Assembly: GCA_009841115.1 (NCBI GenBank)
Contig: VXML01000079.1
Location: 118,244 to 182,243 of the forward strand
Origin: Gemmatimonadota bacterium
GTDB taxonomy: Bacteria; Latescibacterota; UBA2968; UBA8231
Direction of reading: 5' to 3'
DNA length: 64,000 nucleotides
This document shows, one piece after another, positions 42,889 to 55,139 of the stretch. The translations under genes and the position numbers were made by a program. Below the pieces are notes generated by a model. That model saw nothing but the letters and a program-made list of their open reading frames with translations, had not been told where the DNA came from and made no database searches. Every line of letters starts with the position of its first letter. The first letter of the stretch is position 1.

Positions 42889-45018
42889 ATGAGCACGGTA
42901 TATTCGACCAAGTGCACCCCTACCCGCCTATGGCTACTCTGGATGATAGGGGCTGCGCTCGTCGTTGCGTCATCTGTCCCGGCCCACGAAAAGCCCAGCG
43001 AAAAGGAAGTGTGGGCCTTCAGGACTAACCTCCGGCCAACCATAGACGGCATCCTAGACGATGCGGACTGGAAGCGGGCTACGCCGGCGACGGGATTCAT
43101 ATTGATCGAACCCAAAGAAGGCGTCCCTGCGACCAACCAAACCTTTATACACGTACTCTACGACGCCGATTATCTGTACATCGGCCTCAATATGATGGAT
43201 GCGGAGCCTAAGAATATAAAAGGACGCATCATGCAGCGGGACGGCACGTTTTCCCCGTTAGACCTCGTTGGTCTCGTCTTAGACACCTATCACGACCATC
43301 AAAGTGCCTACGGATTCTATATAAACGCCTACGGCGTCCAGAACGATTTTCGCGTTGAAAATGACGGGTCCGGCGGCTGGGGTGGAATCGATCAGAGTTG
43401 GGACGGCATTTGGCAAGCTGAAACCCATATCCACGACCAAGGTTGGAGTGCCGAGATCGCCATCCCATTCAAGACGCTGCGGTTTCCCGAATTGGATCAG
43501 CATACGTGGGGCATAAACGTCCAGCGCATTGAACGGACCTATACGGAAAATAGCAACTGGGCGTTCATATCAAGAGACGACCGATATCTCCTGAAAGTGT
43601 CCAAGGCCGGCCACCTCCATGGACTCGAAGACATAAAACCGGGGCTTCACCTAGAGGTACTGCCTTATGCAACCGGAGGCTACGGCAATGTGGGGAGTCG
43701 GTCCACAGAAGGCTGGTCCAGCGATTTTGGGCTCGATCTGAAATACAGCATTGCCTCCAACCTCACCTTAGACACCACCTTCAACCCAGATTTCGCCCAT
43801 ATAGAAGCTGACGAGAACCAGATAAATCTGACGAGGTTTGAACTGTTCCTAGAAGAGAAAAGGCCCTTCTTTCTCGAAGGTCAGAGGCTATTTACGGCAA
43901 TGGATCTCTTCTACAGTCGTCGCATTAGCGATCCAGACGCTGGCGCTAAAATAACGGGGAAGATCGGCAAGAACAGCATCGGCATGATCGCAGCGCGGAA
44001 CCGGCCGTCGGATGGAGGGGGCGACCCTCCGCATTTCGGCGTCCTGCGCCTCAAGCGCGATGTAGGAGTCAATTCCTCGATTGGTGCCTTGGCGGTCGGG
44101 AAAGATGGTCCGCTAGGGCAACAGGCGGTGGGCAGTGATCTCGTCTTGAGCTTGAACGACAACGATAAGCTCTTCCTCAATTCGGCCATGAGTTTTGGTA
44201 CAGACACGGACCAAGACAACAAAATGTACAGCGGTCGCTTTAGGCATAACTCTGATCGCTTCCCCTACGGAGTTTGGGGCTCTTGGATCGAGCCTAAGTT
44301 CAACGTAGATCAAATCGGCTTCATCCCTCACGATGCCGATGTTGGCGAGCGAGAATTCGGCCTCTATGGAAGCTACGGTTGGCGTCCCGATTTCCTTGGC
44401 ATTAGAAATATCTATTTAGGGCAGGATCTTGTCGCCGAGCGGCGGACCAACGAAGAGGGGTGGGAATGGCAATGGAGCAACATCGATCTGTACGTACGGC
44501 GACTGGATGACTCGCGGGCGTGGTTCAGCCACGAGAATTGGCAATTGCGGTGGCAGCAAAAAAAGTACAATGGCGACTCCTTCTATGCTGGTTTTGACAC
44601 CGGCAACGGACGCAAGTACCGGCTCCGCCTCACCGGTCAACTGCGGGATCAGTACGACTTTGCAGACGAATACCTCGGCGACATCCGCCGCGTATCCGGG
44701 ACGCTGCGATTCGACTTGTGGGAGGGGTTCTTTTTGGACTCTAGTACGGAATCTGTCTGGGAGTATTTCCCCTCCGGTGCATTAGACGAGGTGAAGCGCA
44801 CCATGCTGCTGAGGACGACGTACTTTTTGCATCGGGATCTGTTCATCCGCAGCTTTTTTCAGCGCAGCTTCCACCGGGACACCGTCGATCTCAACCTGCT
44901 TTTTAGCTACACCTTCGGCCCGAACAACAGCCGATTCTACATCGCCTATAACGAACATCGAGCCGACACCACAGAGCGGATACTGCTGACGAAATTGAGC
45001 TACAGATTTAATTTCTGA
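42889..45018 (+). CDS. CBM9-like domain plus DUF5916 protein, predicted outer membrane barrel
   Basis: A 709-residue exported protein with an N-terminal signal (WLLWMIGAALVVASSVPA). Residues about 40-230 match the family 9 carbohydrate-binding-like domain: RPTIDGILDDADWKRA, VLYDADYLYIGLNMMD, and WSAEIAIPFKTLRFPE. The remainder is DUF5916, with NPDFAHIEADENQINLTRFE and EEKRPFFLEGQRLF, then alternating beta strands ending in phenylalanine (SYRFNF), as outer-membrane barrels do. Such proteins are abundant in Gemmatimonadota, Bacteroidota and Latescibacterota and are thought to handle glycans or peptides at the surface. Base composition is slightly less GC-rich than its neighbours. Confidence 0.88.
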   Translation: MSTVYSTKCTPTRLWLLWMIGAALVVASSVPAHEKPSEKEVWAFRTNLRPTIDGILDDADWKRATPATGFILIEPKEGVPATNQTFIHVLYDADYLYIGLNMMDAEPKNIKGRIMQRDGTFSPLDLVGLVLDTYHDHQSAYGFYINAYGVQNDFRVENDGSGGWGGIDQSWDGIWQAETHIHDQGWSAEIAIPFKTLRFPELDQHTWGINVQRIERTYTENSNWAFISRDDRYLLKVSKAGHLHGLEDIKPGLHLEVLPYATGGYGNVGSRSTEGWSSDFGLDLKYSIASNLTLDTTFNPDFAHIEADENQINLTRFELFLEEKRPFFLEGQRLFTAMDLFYSRRISDPDAGAKITGKIGKNSIGMIAARNRPSDGGGDPPHFGVLRLKRDVGVNSSIGALAVGKDGPLGQQAVGSDLVLSLNDNDKLFLNSAMSFGTDTDQDNKMYSGRFRHNSDRFPYGVWGSWIEPKFNVDQIGFIPHDADVGEREFGLYGSYGWRPDFLGIRNIYLGQDLVAERRTNEEGWEWQWSNIDLYVRRLDDSRAWFSHENWQLRWQQKKYNGDSFYAGFDTGNGRKYRLRLTGQLRDQYDFADEYLGDIRRVSGTLRFDLWEGFFLDSSTESVWEYFPSGALDEVKRTMLLRTTYFLHRDLFIRSFFQRSFHRDTVDLNLLFSYTFGPNNSRFYIAYNEHRADTTERILLTKLSYRFNF

Positions 45019-45062
45019 CGTCGATCTTGGCTTACTCTGCATCAAGCCGCATCTAACCATTC

Positions 45063-45854
45063 ATGCGCCTATACACCTACCTGCTAAAGCTCCAACTACT
45101 CAACGCGCTGGCCTACCGCTTTGAGTATCTGTCCTCCATTGGGCGGAATTTGTTTTTCCTCCTTGGCTCCGTCTTCCTCTGGCGCACCGCGTATCGCGGG
45201 ATCGACCAAGTCGCCGGAGTCACTGAGGCGCAGATGGTCACCTACTCCGTCGTCGCCGTGCTGATGAATGCATGTTTCACTATCAGCATCGACAACGTAC
45301 TCTTCGGCAAGATCCGCGCAGGTGAGATCGCGCTCGACCTAATCCGGCCAGTGAACCTCGTCTGGTACTGGATGACCGAAGATGTGGGGCGTTCACTAGC
45401 GGCAGTCACGCAGTTCGCCCTGCCCCTGCTGGCCATCTCGCTCCTCTTTGTAGCTCCCCCGCTGCCAGCAGGGATAGGAGCGTGGTTGCTGTTTCTGCCA
45501 AGCTGTGCGCTGAGCTTCCTGCTGCTGTGGCTGCTAAGCGTCCTAGTGGGCCTGACGGCCTTTTGGGTCACTGACTTTGGGGATGTGAGCTCAGTGAAGA
45601 CCAGTCTCGTCTTCGCTCTGTCGGGACGATTGGTGCCAATGTGGCTGTTCCCCGACCTCATCGCCGATGCATCGCGGTGGCTGCCCTTCCAGTACATGTT
45701 CCAAGCACCGCTGGAGATCTACATCGGCCGCGTCTCTGCCCAAGAGGTCGTCCATATCCTCTCCGTGCAGGCCATTTGGGTCGCGGTCTTCGCCCTGCTC
45801 GTAGGTTTCGTCTGGACGCGCGCCCAGCGGCGGGTCTTCGTGCAGGGAGGATAG
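45063..45854 (+). CDS. ABC-2 type transporter permease (first of two)
   Basis: A 263-residue inner-membrane protein with six predicted helices and the ABC-2 family pattern: an N-terminal amphipathic start (RLYTYLLKLQLLNALAYRFE), FGKIRAGEIALDLIRPVNLV in the first cytoplasmic loop, and a final helix with WVAVFALLVGFVWTRAQRR. It pairs with the similar permease at 45862 and the ATPase at 46681 to make one exporter. The order permease-permease-ATPase with 7-bp and 3-bp gaps indicates an operon. The substrate is unknown; relatives move lipids, drugs or antibiotics. Confidence 0.88.
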   Translation: MRLYTYLLKLQLLNALAYRFEYLSSIGRNLFFLLGSVFLWRTAYRGIDQVAGVTEAQMVTYSVVAVLMNACFTISIDNVLFGKIRAGEIALDLIRPVNLVWYWMTEDVGRSLAAVTQFALPLLAISLLFVAPPLPAGIGAWLLFLPSCALSFLLLWLLSVLVGLTAFWVTDFGDVSSVKTSLVFALSGRLVPMWLFPDLIADASRWLPFQYMFQAPLEIYIGRVSAQEVVHILSVQAIWVAVFALLVGFVWTRAQRRVFVQGG

Positions 45855-45861
45855 GTAGCCT

Positions 45862-46677
45862 GTGATCGCCGATGTGCGTCATCACTTGTCCGTTGCAGCC
45901 CTGTACGGCCGCCTGTCGGTGCAGCGGGCGTTGGAGTATCCGTTCTCGCTGCTGAGCATCTGCCTTGGCTTGGGCTTCAACTACGTCTGGATTGGCGTCG
46001 CCCTGAAGGTGCTGGTCGACCGGTTCCAGCCGCTATCGGGATGGACCTTTTCACAGCTCGCTTTCCTGTACGGGTTGAGCCTGATGAGCCGTGGCGTCAT
46101 GTCCATCCTGTCATTTCAGTCGCGGCAGATCGATCGCTTTGTCACGCGTGGCGAGTTCGACTTGATGCTTCTCAGACCCCTGGAGATCACCTTCCACTTT
46201 TCTTGTAACCGAATCAACGTAGTCGGCCTCGTACATCTGGTCATCGGCATGGGCTACTTCCTCTACGGGGCCCGGCTGTCTGGCTTTGTCTGGACGCCGC
46301 TGCACGTCGCCGAGGTACTCCTCGTCATTGCCGGTGGGACTCTGATCTACTGGTCCTACCTCACCCTCATTAGCTCCATCGCGTTCTGGACCATGCGGAG
46401 CCAGCCCCTCGTGGACGCCAGCATGGAACTGATGGCGCGCGGCACATTCTACCCGCTGACCGTGTACCCGTGGCCCCTGCAGGCGCTACTGACCTTTGTG
46501 CTGCCCCTCGGCTTCATCGGATTCTACCCCGCCTGCGACTTCCTCGGCCAAAGTGCGAACACTTCTTTGCCCCTCGATGTGGCCCTGTGGACTCCCGCTG
46601 TGGGTGCTGCCATGCTCGTACTAGCGCTAGCCGTCTTTGCCGCCGGCCTTCGCCGCTACGAAAGCGCGGGATCGTAA
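45862..46677 (+). CDS. ABC-2 type transporter permease (second of two)
   Basis: A 271-residue protein with six helices, starting at GTG 45862, 7 bp after the first permease. The conserved loop is RQIDRFVTRGEFDLMLLRPL, comparable to the IRAGEIALDLIRP loop of its partner, so the two are paralogous halves of one membrane channel. The C-terminus ends in a basic RRYESAG. It is followed after 3 bp by the ATP-binding gene. Nothing suggests a truncation. Confidence 0.87.
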   Translation: MIADVRHHLSVAALYGRLSVQRALEYPFSLLSICLGLGFNYVWIGVALKVLVDRFQPLSGWTFSQLAFLYGLSLMSRGVMSILSFQSRQIDRFVTRGEFDLMLLRPLEITFHFSCNRINVVGLVHLVIGMGYFLYGARLSGFVWTPLHVAEVLLVIAGGTLIYWSYLTLISSIAFWTMRSQPLVDASMELMARGTFYPLTVYPWPLQALLTFVLPLGFIGFYPACDFLGQSANTSLPLDVALWTPAVGAAMLVLALAVFAAGLRRYESAGS

Positions 46678-46680
46678 ACC

Positions 46681-47679
46681 ATGGCACATATAGAGTTAGA
46701 GAGGGTTTGCAAGACCTTCCGCGTGACCCGGAAGCAAAAGGGGCTGGCCGGTGCGGTGAAGGGCTTGTTCCGGCCAGACCGACGTGAAGTGCACGCGGTG
46801 CGCGACGTGAGCTTTGCGATTGAGCCAGGCGAGCTGGTCGGCTTTATCGGCCCCAACGGCGCGGGGAAGTCGACGACGATCAAGATGCTCTCCGGCATCC
46901 TCTATCCCACGTCTGGGCGCGTCTCCGTCGTCGGCCTCTCTCCCCAGAAGCAGCGGCGGGCGGTCGTCCAGCGCATCGGTGCAGTGTTCGGCCAGCGCAG
47001 TCAGCTAAACTGGGACCTTCGCCTCGGCGAGTCCTACGAGCTGTTCAAGCGGATCTACCGCATTGCTGACGACGACTTCGAGCGGAGCCTAGCCGAACTT
47101 TGCGAGGTCCTCGGTATCGAGGACCTCCTCGACACACCGGTGCGGCAGATGTCCTTGGGGCAACGCATGCGCGGGGAGTTGGCCGGTGCCATGCTGCACG
47201 AGCCGGACATCCTGTTTCTCGACGAGCCTACGATCGGCATGGACATCGAGGTGAAAGCGGCGATCCGGGCCTTCATCCGAGACATCAACCAGCGCCGGAG
47301 CACCACCGTGCTGCTCACCACTCACGACCTAGACGACGTGGAAGAGCTCTGCGAGCGACTCATCATCATCAACCAGGGACGCATCATCGAAGACGGGCCT
47401 CTGGCGGCGCTCATCGACTCGATTACCCCGCACCGCTATCTGATCGTCGAATGCGAACCCGGTGCCGACGAGCCGCTGGCTGGCTTCGTCCACGCCCACG
47501 CAGAGATCCTCGAACGGCGAGACAGCGTTGTCCGCATCCGCTTTGCGCGGAGCCAGGTATCTGCGTCGGCGCTGATCTCGGAACTGTCGGCCCGCTACCC
47601 AGTGCGCGACGTGTCCGTCCAAGATCCCGACATCGAGGACGTGATTCGCACGGTCTATGGGCGCGACGTGGGGGGATAG
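46681..47679 (+). CDS. ABC-2 transporter ATP-binding protein
   Basis: A 332-residue cytoplasmic ATPase. Walker A is GPNGAGKSTTIKML (about residues 58-71), the signature is MSLGQRMRGELAGAML, Walker B is ILFLDEPTIGMD, and the switch His lies in TTHDLDDVEELCERL. The region FGQRSQLNWDLRLGESYEL is typical of ABC-2 exporters with paired permeases. A C-terminal extension of about 90 residues ends in VQDPDIEDVIRTVYG, a feature of DrrA/NodI-like proteins. It closes the three-gene operon and is followed by a strong terminator at 47769-47806. Confidence 0.93.
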   Translation: MAHIELERVCKTFRVTRKQKGLAGAVKGLFRPDRREVHAVRDVSFAIEPGELVGFIGPNGAGKSTTIKMLSGILYPTSGRVSVVGLSPQKQRRAVVQRIGAVFGQRSQLNWDLRLGESYELFKRIYRIADDDFERSLAELCEVLGIEDLLDTPVRQMSLGQRMRGELAGAMLHEPDILFLDEPTIGMDIEVKAAIRAFIRDINQRRSTTVLLTTHDLDDVEELCERLIIINQGRIIEDGPLAALIDSITPHRYLIVECEPGADEPLAGFVHAHAEILERRDSVVRIRFARSQVSASALISELSARYPVRDVSVQDPDIEDVIRTVYGRDVGG

Positions 47680-47768
47680 ACGCAGTCAGCTAGTTGTAGC
47701 TGATCGATTCAGTTACTCGAATACCCGAGGAGTTAAGAGGGTTGCGGTCGGCCTACCATTGGTCCATG

Positions 47769-47806
47769 CAAAAGGCACTTGCGATTGCGTTCGCAAGTGC
47801 CTTTTG
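47769..47806. terminator. Strong bidirectional hairpin terminator
   Basis: Perfect 16-bp arms (47769-47784 and 47791-47806, CAAAAGGCACTTGCGA and its complement) around a 6-nt loop, with a T-rich trailer on the plus side. It lies between the plus-strand ABC operon and the 3' end of the minus-strand atp operon and can end both. Confidence 0.9.
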
Positions 47807-47830
47807 CTTTCTAGGTATTCCCTGTAAAAA

Positions 47831-48232
47831 TCAGCTACCGATGCGAATGCGATTGATCGCCCGCGCCAGTGCTGCCTCGGCCCGCGCTACGTCAACTCGC
47901 TCCTCCCGCGCCCGCGCCAACCGTTCCTCGGCTCGCTGCCTCGCTGCCTCGGCCCGCGCTACGTCGATCTCCTCGACGCGTTCAGCCGTCTCGGCCAGCA
48001 CCGCAACCTGCTCGCGCCCGACCTCGACAAAACCGCCGCTGATGGCCATTTGGACCTCATTGCCGTCCTCCTCGACAAACCGCAACCGTCCGATCTGCAA
48101 CGAGGTCAAAAGCGGGATGTGTCCGGCGAGGACGCCGAACCCCCCCTCGCTACCGGGTGCTTGCAGGCTGGCTACCTGACCCGAGTAGGCCACCCGCTCT
48201 GGCGTGACAACCTCTAAGGCGAAGGCAGGCAT
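47831..48232 (-). CDS. atpC: ATP synthase epsilon subunit
   Basis: A 133-residue F1 subunit. The N-terminal beta sandwich begins ALEVVTPERVAYSGQVASLQ with GSEGGFGVLAGHIPLLTSL, and the C-terminal region is two helices that regulate ATP hydrolysis. Within these helices a 24-residue unit is repeated: DVARAEAARQRAEERLARAR and then DVARAEAALARAINRIR, with 23 bp identical at 47871-47893 and 47943-47965 on the plus strand. It is the last gene of the atp operon, 3 bp after atpD, and is closed by the hairpin at 47769-47806. Confidence 0.96.
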   Translation of the reverse strand: MPAFALEVVTPERVAYSGQVASLQAPGSEGGFGVLAGHIPLLTSLQIGRLRFVEEDGNEVQMAISGGFVEVGREQVAVLAETAERVEEIDVARAEAARQRAEERLARAREERVDVARAEAALARAINRIRIGS

Positions 48233-48235
48233 GGA

Positions 48236-49660
<1,425 letters not shown>

Positions 49661-50515
49661 CTATTGAGCCACAGCATTGGCACCGCCGATAATGTCCATC
49701 AATTCGAGGGTTATCGAGGCCTGCCGCTCCTTGTTCATTTCGCGGGTCAGATCCTCGATCATGTCTCTGGCGTTCTTGGTGGCGTTGTCCATCGCCATCA
49801 TCTGGGCGGCGAAAAAGCCCACATTCGACTCCAGCAGAGCACGCCATACTTGGAAGTTGATCTGGCGCTCAACCAAAGTGCCCAACAGGACCTCGGGCGA
49901 TGGCTCGAAGTCGTACTTGGCACTCTCACCTGTTTCCTCCTCGGGCGCGATGGGCAATAGCTGGCGGACGGTGGGCACTTGGGAAGTAACAGAGGAGTAT
50001 TCGCTATAGCAGAGCAACACCCGGTCGGTCTGGCCAGCGACAAAGCGACTCGTTAGATCCTGAGCTATATCCACGACGCGAACTAACTCGAGCTGGTTGA
50101 ACACATCGGCGTGATGGCGGGAGATTGAGTAGCCGCGATGGCTGAAGAAGTCCCAGCCCTTGTTCCCGATGGTGATCAACTCAGGTTGGGCGTCCACGTA
50201 CTCGTCCAACTCGTCCTGAACACGCCGGCACATGTTGGTGTTAAAGGCACCGCAGAGGCCGCGATCGGAGGTTATGACCACCAGCGCAACGCGCTGGACC
50301 GGGCGAACCGCAAAGAGCGGCTGCTCGTAGGTATCGACGCTCTGGTGCAGCGCTTTCAGGACTTGGTCCAGTCGCTGGGCGTACGGCCGGGCAGCTAAAA
50401 TCGCCGCCTGAGCACGGCGCATCTTGGCCGCTGCCACCATCTGCATGGCATTGGTGACGCGCTGGATATTGGTGATGCTGGCGACGCGCGTCCTGAGTTC
50501 GCGAAGTGTAGCCAC
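49661..50515 (-). CDS. atpG: ATP synthase gamma subunit
   Basis: A 284-residue central stalk subunit of F1. The N-terminal helix RTRVASITNIQRVTNAMQMV then AAAKMRRAQ and the C-terminal helix with MAMDNATKNARDMIEDLTRE form the coiled-coil shaft, with ITSDRGLCGAFNTNM marking the Rossmann-like part. It lies 3 bp after atpA and 24 bp before atpD. No unusual insert is seen. Confidence 0.97.
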   Translation of the reverse strand: MATLRELRTRVASITNIQRVTNAMQMVAAAKMRRAQAAILAARPYAQRLDQVLKALHQSVDTYEQPLFAVRPVQRVALVVITSDRGLCGAFNTNMCRRVQDELDEYVDAQPELITIGNKGWDFFSHRGYSISRHHADVFNQLELVRVVDIAQDLTSRFVAGQTDRVLLCYSEYSSVTSQVPTVRQLLPIAPEEETGESAKYDFEPSPEVLLGTLVERQINFQVWRALLESNVGFFAAQMMAMDNATKNARDMIEDLTREMNKERQASITLELMDIIGGANAVAQ

Positions 50516-50518
50516 TGC

Positions 50519-52051
<1,533 letters not shown>

Positions 52052-52066
52052 AAATCCTCCTACTGA

Positions 52067-52603
52067 CTAACCGGCCAGACGCGCTTGTAGGCGCTCTAGA
52101 TAGGTGTTCACACTGCCGTCGAATACGGTGTCGCCGACGCGGACAATCGCGCCGCCCCGCAGGCTGGCATCGACTTGGACATCCAAGCGCACTGTGCGGC
52201 CGCTGCGGTGCTCTAAGCGCTCCCGCAGGCGCTGGTATTGCTCTTCATTCAACGCCACGGCCGAGCGCACCTCAGCGCTGATTATGCCCTCGCGCTCGGC
52301 GACCTGACCGAGAAAACTTTCGAGTGCTGCGCCGATAATAGAAGCTCGGCCCCTAACTGCCATGAGCCGGAGAAAATTCAGGGTCAGCACCTCGACCTTA
52401 CCACTGAAGAGCTCCCGCAAGACATTGGCTTGCGCTTGGCTATCGGCTAGAGAATTGGCTAAAAATTCGGCCAACTCGCCGGATTGGCGCACGGTCTCCA
52501 AAAGCCGCTCGACGTCGCGCTGCACCGCTGTGGTCGCGCCCGTTTCATCGGCGGCCTCCAGCAGCGTAGCCGCGTAGCGTCGCACTACTTCAGGTGCGTT
52601 CAT
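52067..52603 (-). CDS. atpH: ATP synthase delta subunit
   Basis: A 178-residue peripheral-stalk subunit linking F1 alpha to F0 b. The N-terminal helical domain begins VVRRYAATLLEAADETGATT, and the conserved C-terminal part contains LRERLEHRSGRTVRLDVQVD and ASLRGGAIVRVGDTVFDGSV. It lies 22 bp downstream of atpF and 15 bp upstream of atpA. Assignment is clear from sequence and operon order. Confidence 0.95.
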   Translation of the reverse strand: MNAPEVVRRYAATLLEAADETGATTAVQRDVERLLETVRQSGELAEFLANSLADSQAQANVLRELFSGKVEVLTLNFLRLMAVRGRASIIGAALESFLGQVAEREGIISAEVRSAVALNEEQYQRLRERLEHRSGRTVRLDVQVDASLRGGAIVRVGDTVFDGSVNTYLERLQARLAG

Positions 52604-52625
52604 TGTCCTGTTCGCGCGATGGCGT

Positions 52626-53117
52626 TCAATTGGATTCGGGAATTCTGGCTATAAAGTCATCGACGAGACCCCGGTTCTTCTCGTCGTCCAAATTGGCGTC
52701 GATCAGCGCACCAGCGGCTTGAACCGCGAGATTAGCCGTCTCGCGACGCAGCTCGGCGATGGCAGCGCGCTTCTCGCTTTCGATGCTGGTCCGCGCTTGG
52801 TCCAGCATCCGCTCCGCCTCTTCCCGCGCTTGGGAGACGATTGTCTGCCGCACGTTCGCCCCAGCCTCGCGGGCCTCGGCGACGATCTGCCGTGCCTCTT
52901 CATCTGCCGCGGCGAGCTTCTGCCGGTGCTCGCGCAAGACCTCTTCGGCCTCTTGGCGCGACTGCTCAGCCGCGGAGATCGCGTCGCTGATGCGTTGCTC
53001 GCGCTCGTCGAGGGCCGCCAAAAGGTGGGGCCAAGCGAATTTTTTGAGGACGAAAAGCACCACCAAAAAGGTGATGATCGTCCATATTATGAGCCCCACA
53101 TGGGGATCGAGTAACAT
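52626..53117 (-). CDS. atpF: ATP synthase b subunit
   Basis: A 163-residue F0 subunit with one N-terminal membrane helix (GLIIWTIITFLVVLFVLKKF) and a long charged coiled coil that forms the peripheral stalk, starting ALDEREQRISDAISAAEQSR. Only one b gene is seen, so it should form a homodimer. It lies 10 bp downstream of atpE and 22 bp upstream of atpH. Confidence 0.95.
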   Translation of the reverse strand: MLLDPHVGLIIWTIITFLVVLFVLKKFAWPHLLAALDEREQRISDAISAAEQSRQEAEEVLREHRQKLAAADEEARQIVAEAREAGANVRQTIVSQAREEAERMLDQARTSIESEKRAAIAELRRETANLAVQAAGALIDANLDDEKNRGLVDDFIARIPESN

Positions 53118-53127
53118 AGCGCTTGCG

Positions 53128-54218
<1,091 letters not shown>

Positions 54219-54323
54219 GTACTGCCTTGTGAGATATCTAAAATTCGGAGGGGAATCTGTCGCAGTAACCAACCAAATAAACTAATTAGGCTGTAAATTT
54301 CTGTCAACACCTCACGGGCGCTT

Positions 54324-54614
54324 CTAGGGCTTTGAACGGCCTTGTAACTTGAGTACGTAAAAAATTTCAAACGCGAGAAAAAGCAAGTACGCAGCCACTA
54401 GCGCGACGAAGTAACTTTCGGCATGGATATCAGCCCATCTGAGCACCACTACCGACAAGACAGCCACCGCGATCAACCTCGCGATCATCCCCCCGAAAAA
54501 GGCGATTATAAAGGTTTGCATGCCCTTGCCCCATCCCCAGCGAATTGCCGCCAGCGCGAGCGCGCCATTGACCCCGGCAACCGCCAAGCCAGCGGCGATG
54601 CTGTCCCAATTCAC
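54324..54614 (-). CDS. atpI: ATP synthase subunit I-like protein
   Basis: A 96-residue protein with four predicted membrane helices (WDSIAAGLAVAGVNGALALA, FIIAFFGGMIARLIAVAVLS and two more). Size, topology and its place upstream of atpB identify it as an AtpI-type assembly factor for the c ring or a Mg2+ transporter-like partner. It overlaps the atpZ-like gene by 4 bp and lies 105 bp before atpB. Sequence conservation in this family is low, so the call rests partly on context. Confidence 0.75.
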   Translation of the reverse strand: MNWDSIAAGLAVAGVNGALALAAIRWGWGKGMQTFIIAFFGGMIARLIAVAVLSVVVLRWADIHAESYFVALVAAYLLFLAFEIFYVLKLQGRSKP

Positions 54615-54853
54615 GGTCCGTCCTCCCGCTTGCGCCGCTCATCTAAGTCCATCAGCGTCCGATAGAGTTTGTAAAACCCGCCTCCCGCGCCGAGCAGGGT
54701 GCCCAATACGAGAAAGAGCGGCGTAGTTGCAAATTTGTCGTCGAGCCACCAGCCGAGAAACACAAAGATCAGGATCGTCGCCGCGAACTGAATCCCCAGA
54801 CTGACGTAAGGGCCGATCTCGGCATACGCCCCGGTCTTTTTTTTAGCGACCAT
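54611..54853 (-). CDS. atpZ: AtpZ/AtpI family membrane protein
   Basis: An 80-residue protein with two membrane helices, matching the F0F1-ATPase-associated AtpZ family: YAEIGPYVSLGIQFAATILI, then FLGWWLDDKFATTPLFLVLG and GAGGGFYKLYRTLMD. The start is the ATG at 54853; a longer open frame to 55129 overlaps nqrM and is not protein-like. It is the first gene of the atp operon and its stop overlaps the atpI start by 4 bp. A terminator hairpin lies just upstream. Confidence 0.85.
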   Translation of the reverse strand: MVAKKKTGAYAEIGPYVSLGIQFAATILIFVFLGWWLDDKFATTPLFLVLGTLLGAGGGFYKLYRTLMDLDERRKREDGP

Positions 54854-54870
54854 ATTTCTACGAGCAAAGA

Positions 54871-54894
54871 AAAACGGCGGACCACCGCCCGCCG
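54871..54894 (-). terminator. Rho-independent terminator of the nqr operon
   Basis: On the minus strand a CGGCGG/CCGCCG stem (54894-54889 and 54880-54875) with an 8-nt loop is followed by a run of five T residues. It lies between nqrM and atpZ, 25 bp beyond the nqrM stop, and probably separates the nqr and atp transcripts. Confidence 0.6.
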
Positions 54895-54918
54895 CTATAT
54901 CAAAGCTGCCGACAGTGC

Positions 54919-55122
54919 TCAGTTCGTCTTCGACTCGGCTTCCCCGCACGAGCCGGGGGCCTGACCGCACTCGCACATAGGCTCGCCCAACGCATCGCGC
55001 ATAGTGCCCAGCCCGCCGCACGAGCCTTGGAGGCGACGATTGCTGAAGATCACGCCGACGGCCATGGCGGCCATGATTAGCCCAAAAACAGCGAAAGCAG
55101 CAATAAGCGTGCTTATAGTCAT
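54919..55122 (-). CDS. nqrM: NqrM, Na+-NQR maturation factor
   Basis: A 67-residue protein with one N-terminal membrane helix (ISTLIAAFAVFGLIMAAMAV) and a Cys-rich tail (LQGSCGGLGTM, then EPMCECGQAPGSCG). This is the NqrM (formerly DUF539) pattern. NqrM is needed to deliver iron to the Cys cluster between NqrD and NqrE. The start is the ATG at 55122; the upstream frame to 55230 lies in nqrF. It follows nqrF by 17 bp and ends the operon. Its presence strengthens the NQR (not Rnf) identification. Confidence 0.93.
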   Translation of the reverse strand: MTISTLIAAFAVFGLIMAAMAVGVIFSNRRLQGSCGGLGTMRDALGEPMCECGQAPGSCGEAESKTN

Positions 55123-55139
55123 CCTGCATTCCTCCCGAC

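Noticed and set aside
54611..55129. A 172-residue frame joining an extra N-terminus to atpZ
   Set aside because: The first 92 residues overlap nqrM in another frame and are Arg/Gly-rich; the atpZ start at 54853 explains the conserved part.
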